Shown here: piece by piece, positions 21,195-22,597 of the stretch | How positions within the stretch are numbered: position 1 is the first letter of the stretch | Layout: each line of letters opens with the position of its first letter | Assembly: GCA_002391195.1 (NCBI GenBank) | Contig: DGRZ01000102.1 | Location: 1 to 22,597 of the forward strand | DNA length: 22,597 bases | Reading direction: 5' to 3' | Source of the DNA: Fibrobacter sp. UBA4375 | Lineage (GTDB): Bacteria; Fibrobacterota; Fibrobacteria; Fibrobacterales; Fibrobacteraceae | Made by a program: the position numbers and the translations under genes | Notes under the pieces: generated by a model | The model's input: the letters and a program-made list of their open reading frames with translations, nothing else | Databases searched by the model: none | What the model was told of the DNA's origin: nothing

Positions 21195-22390
21195 CACAGT
21201 TCCGCCAGGGTATGGGCGGCAAATTCAAGTTCCTCTTTGGTATGGGTCGCCATAAGGCTTGCACGCAAACGGGCTTGTCCCTTGGCAACCGTCGGGTAAC
21301 GAATGGCCGGAATCAAAATTCCACGTTCTTGCAAGGCCTCCGAGACCTGCATCGCCTTGGCTTCGTTGCCGATGACAATGGGAACGATAGCCGATGGCGA
21401 CGTAGCAACATCCAAACCTTCACAGCGGAGGCTTTCACAGAAGAAATCCACATTGCCACGAAGCTGCTGAACCCTTTCCGGGTGGGCGTCAATAAACTTC
21501 AGGTTGTTCAGGGCAGCAGCGGCAACGGCAGGAGCCATCGCTGTCGTAAAAATGAAACTCCGGGCCTTGTTTCTCAAAAAATCTATCAACTTCGCCGAAC
21601 CCGCCACAAAGCCGCCCTCGGCGGCAACGGCCTTGCTGAGCGTACCTACGGTAACATCGGCGTGTCCGCAACCGTAGTGCTCCGCCAAACCGCGCCCTGT
21701 TTTGCCAATTACGCCTGTAGCATGGGCCTCGTCAATCATCAAAAGGCAATCGTGCCCATGGGCAATACGTAAAAGTTCCGGCAAGTTCGCCAAGTCGCCG
21801 TCCATGCTGAACACAGCATCGGTTACGACCATTCCACGGAATTCCGCACCGGATTTTGCGGCGGCATCTTTCGCTTCCAAAATGGCACGTTCCAAATCAG
21901 CCATGTCGTTGTGCTTGTAAACAAGGCACTTGGAACGCGACAAACGAATTCCGTCTATGATGCTTGCGTGGTTCAGCTCGTCGCTAAAGACGTAGTCGCC
22001 CTTTCCGCAAAGTGCCGATATCGTTCCCACGTTCGCCATGTAGCCCGTGTTGAACGTGATGGCGGCTTCTTCGCCCTTGAAACGGGCAATTTCGGATTCC
22101 AGCTCCACATGGGGAGTCTTGTTGCCTGTGGTAAGTCGTGCGCCACCACTCCCTGTACCCCATTCCAGCACGGCATTGGCCATGGCCTGCTTCAGTTCCG
22201 GAACATTCGCCAAATCCAGGTAAGAATTAGACGCCAGCAGAACCTGCTCATGAGAATTTCCGTCTTTTGTGTCGCGAAGCAACACGCGGGAAGCTTCAGG
22301 AGATTCCATCAGGCGCATGGTACGGTACGTGTGGTTTTGCCGCATCTCCGAAAGAGCCGCATCCGTAAATTTACTGATAATGGTTGACAT
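21164..22390 (-). CDS. bioF: 8-amino-7-oxononanoate synthase
   Basis: PLP alpha-oxoamine synthase that condenses pimeloyl-CoA with L-alanine to KAPA, CoA and CO2. 408 residues, with ASNSYLDLANVPELK, GTGSGGARLTTGN, FSDELNHASIIDGIRLSR, the PLP-ring Asp in LLMIDEAHATGVIGKTGRG, and the Schiff-base lysine in VGTLSKAVAAEGG. KBL (2-amino-3-ketobutyrate ligase) is the usual confusion, but the position upstream of bioD, bioA and bioW settles the call. The last seven codons (PNLVPRT) are made of three 7-nt repeat units of array D, so the tail is probably not functional. The start lacks a Shine-Dalgarno, and TATAAT overlaps the ATG at 22390, so the true promoter or start is uncertain. Confidence 0.93.
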   Translation of the reverse strand: MSTIISKFTDAALSEMRQNHTYRTMRLMESPEASRVLLRDTKDGNSHEQVLLASNSYLDLANVPELKQAMANAVLEWGTGSGGARLTTGNKTPHVELESEIARFKGEEAAITFNTGYMANVGTISALCGKGDYVFSDELNHASIIDGIRLSRSKCLVYKHNDMADLERAILEAKDAAAKSGAEFRGMVVTDAVFSMDGDLANLPELLRIAHGHDCLLMIDEAHATGVIGKTGRGLAEHYGCGHADVTVGTLSKAVAAEGGFVAGSAKLIDFLRNKARSFIFTTAMAPAVAAAALNNLKFIDAHPERVQQLRGNVDFFCESLRCEGLDVATSPSAIVPIVIGNEAKAMQVSEALQERGILIPAIRYPTVAKGQARLRASLMATHTKEELEFAAHTLAELCNTPNLVPRT

Positions 22391-22438
22391 TATATATTCT
22401 GATACGTTTACACACCAAGATAGCTTTTTTATCCGCTT

Positions 22439-22597
22439 TTATTCCCCCAGCACGTGCCGGAGCGTGTCGAGGAAAAGTTCGCCCGCCCGCGTGAACTGCT
22501 GGCCCCGCCGCCAAATGATGTACATGTTGGTGGTGAGCTCGGGCATGAGCGGCCTGAAGCACAGGCGCGAAGTGCGGCTCGTATCCACAAGGCCATC
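22439..22597 (-). CDS. LysR-type regulator, C-terminal fragment
   Basis: Only the last 52 codons are in the window; the gene continues past the right edge. The visible sequence (RLCFRPLMPELTTNMYIIWRRGQQFTRAGELFLDTL) resembles the end of the effector-binding domain of LysR-family regulators, where a strand of the type YIIWRR precedes a final helix. The DNA-binding half is not visible. It is on the same strand as, and 48 nt before, bioF; a role in biotin gene control is possible but not shown. Confidence 0.7.
   Translation of the reverse strand, partial: DGLVDTSRTSRLCFRPLMPELTTNMYIIWRRGQQFTRAGELFLDTLRHVLGE

Noticed and set aside
22391..22438. BirA operator upstream of bioF
   Set aside because: A TGTAAAC-like half site is present on the minus strand, but no matching GTTTACA half at the usual distance was found.

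Overview
The window looks like chromosomal DNA of a Fibrobacter species. The strongest pointer is a lipoprotein (10712-11905, minus) with a long poly-serine linker and a C-terminal domain of the FISUMP type ('Fibrobacter succinogenes major paralogous domain'). A large OmpA-like protein with thrombospondin type 3 repeats and the TATATT-type -10 boxes fit that assignment. Most genes are core metabolism or envelope functions. No phage, plasmid, IS transposase or CRISPR array was seen, and no stretch above 300 bases lacks a gene.

Layout. 1-1181: 3' part of lysA (lysine synthesis). 1229-2415: an AT-richer cassette with one ATPase_2-family P-loop ATPase gene bracketed by two identical 25-bp perfect palindromes. 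2454-3491: a beta-lactamase-fold serine hydrolase. 3510-3663 (minus): tRNA-Val(CAC) with a clear promoter and a UUCG-loop terminator. 3771-5084 (minus): aroD (shikimate pathway) followed by a PtsN-like EIIA protein. 5180-8725 (plus): a compact run of clpP, ftsY, a lipoprotein, a thioredoxin-fold protein and a membrane GT2 glycosyltransferase, followed by a small exported protein (8788-9246) and a GtrA-like membrane protein (9265-9696). A UDP-glucuronate 4-epimerase-like gene converges on gtrA. Together with the GT2 these suggest cell-surface glycan synthesis. 10712-14259 (minus): FISUMP lipoprotein and OmpA/TSP3 protein. 14408-16457 (plus): a split MacB/LolCDE-type ABC ATPase and permease. 16588-17214: a KDPG/KHG-aldolase-family protein. 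17307-18308: a NicO/RcnA-type Ni/Co transporter. 18327-22390 (minus): biotin genes in the order bioF-bioD-bioA-bioW. bioW encodes pimeloyl-CoA synthetase, so the cluster can go from pimelate to dethiobiotin; bioB is not in the window. 22439-22597: C-terminus of a LysR-like regulator.

Most unusual signal. Four intergenic spacers (3671-3773, 15158-15251, 16455-16587, 21134-21194) consist of degenerate seven-base tandem repeats. Each array begins at, or in register with, the stop codon of the gene before it and runs to, or nearly to, the next gene or promoter. Three of the four can fold back through inverted-repeat arms. The motif differs between sites (YTAGNNN/CCTANNN, CCGAANT, TGATGAG, GGTNNNA) but the 7-nt period is constant. 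One array supplies the last seven codons of bioF. I do not recognise this as a named element. The second unusual signal is the palindrome pair around the ATPase gene: the first copy sits over the predicted -10 box of that gene and the second contains its stop codon.
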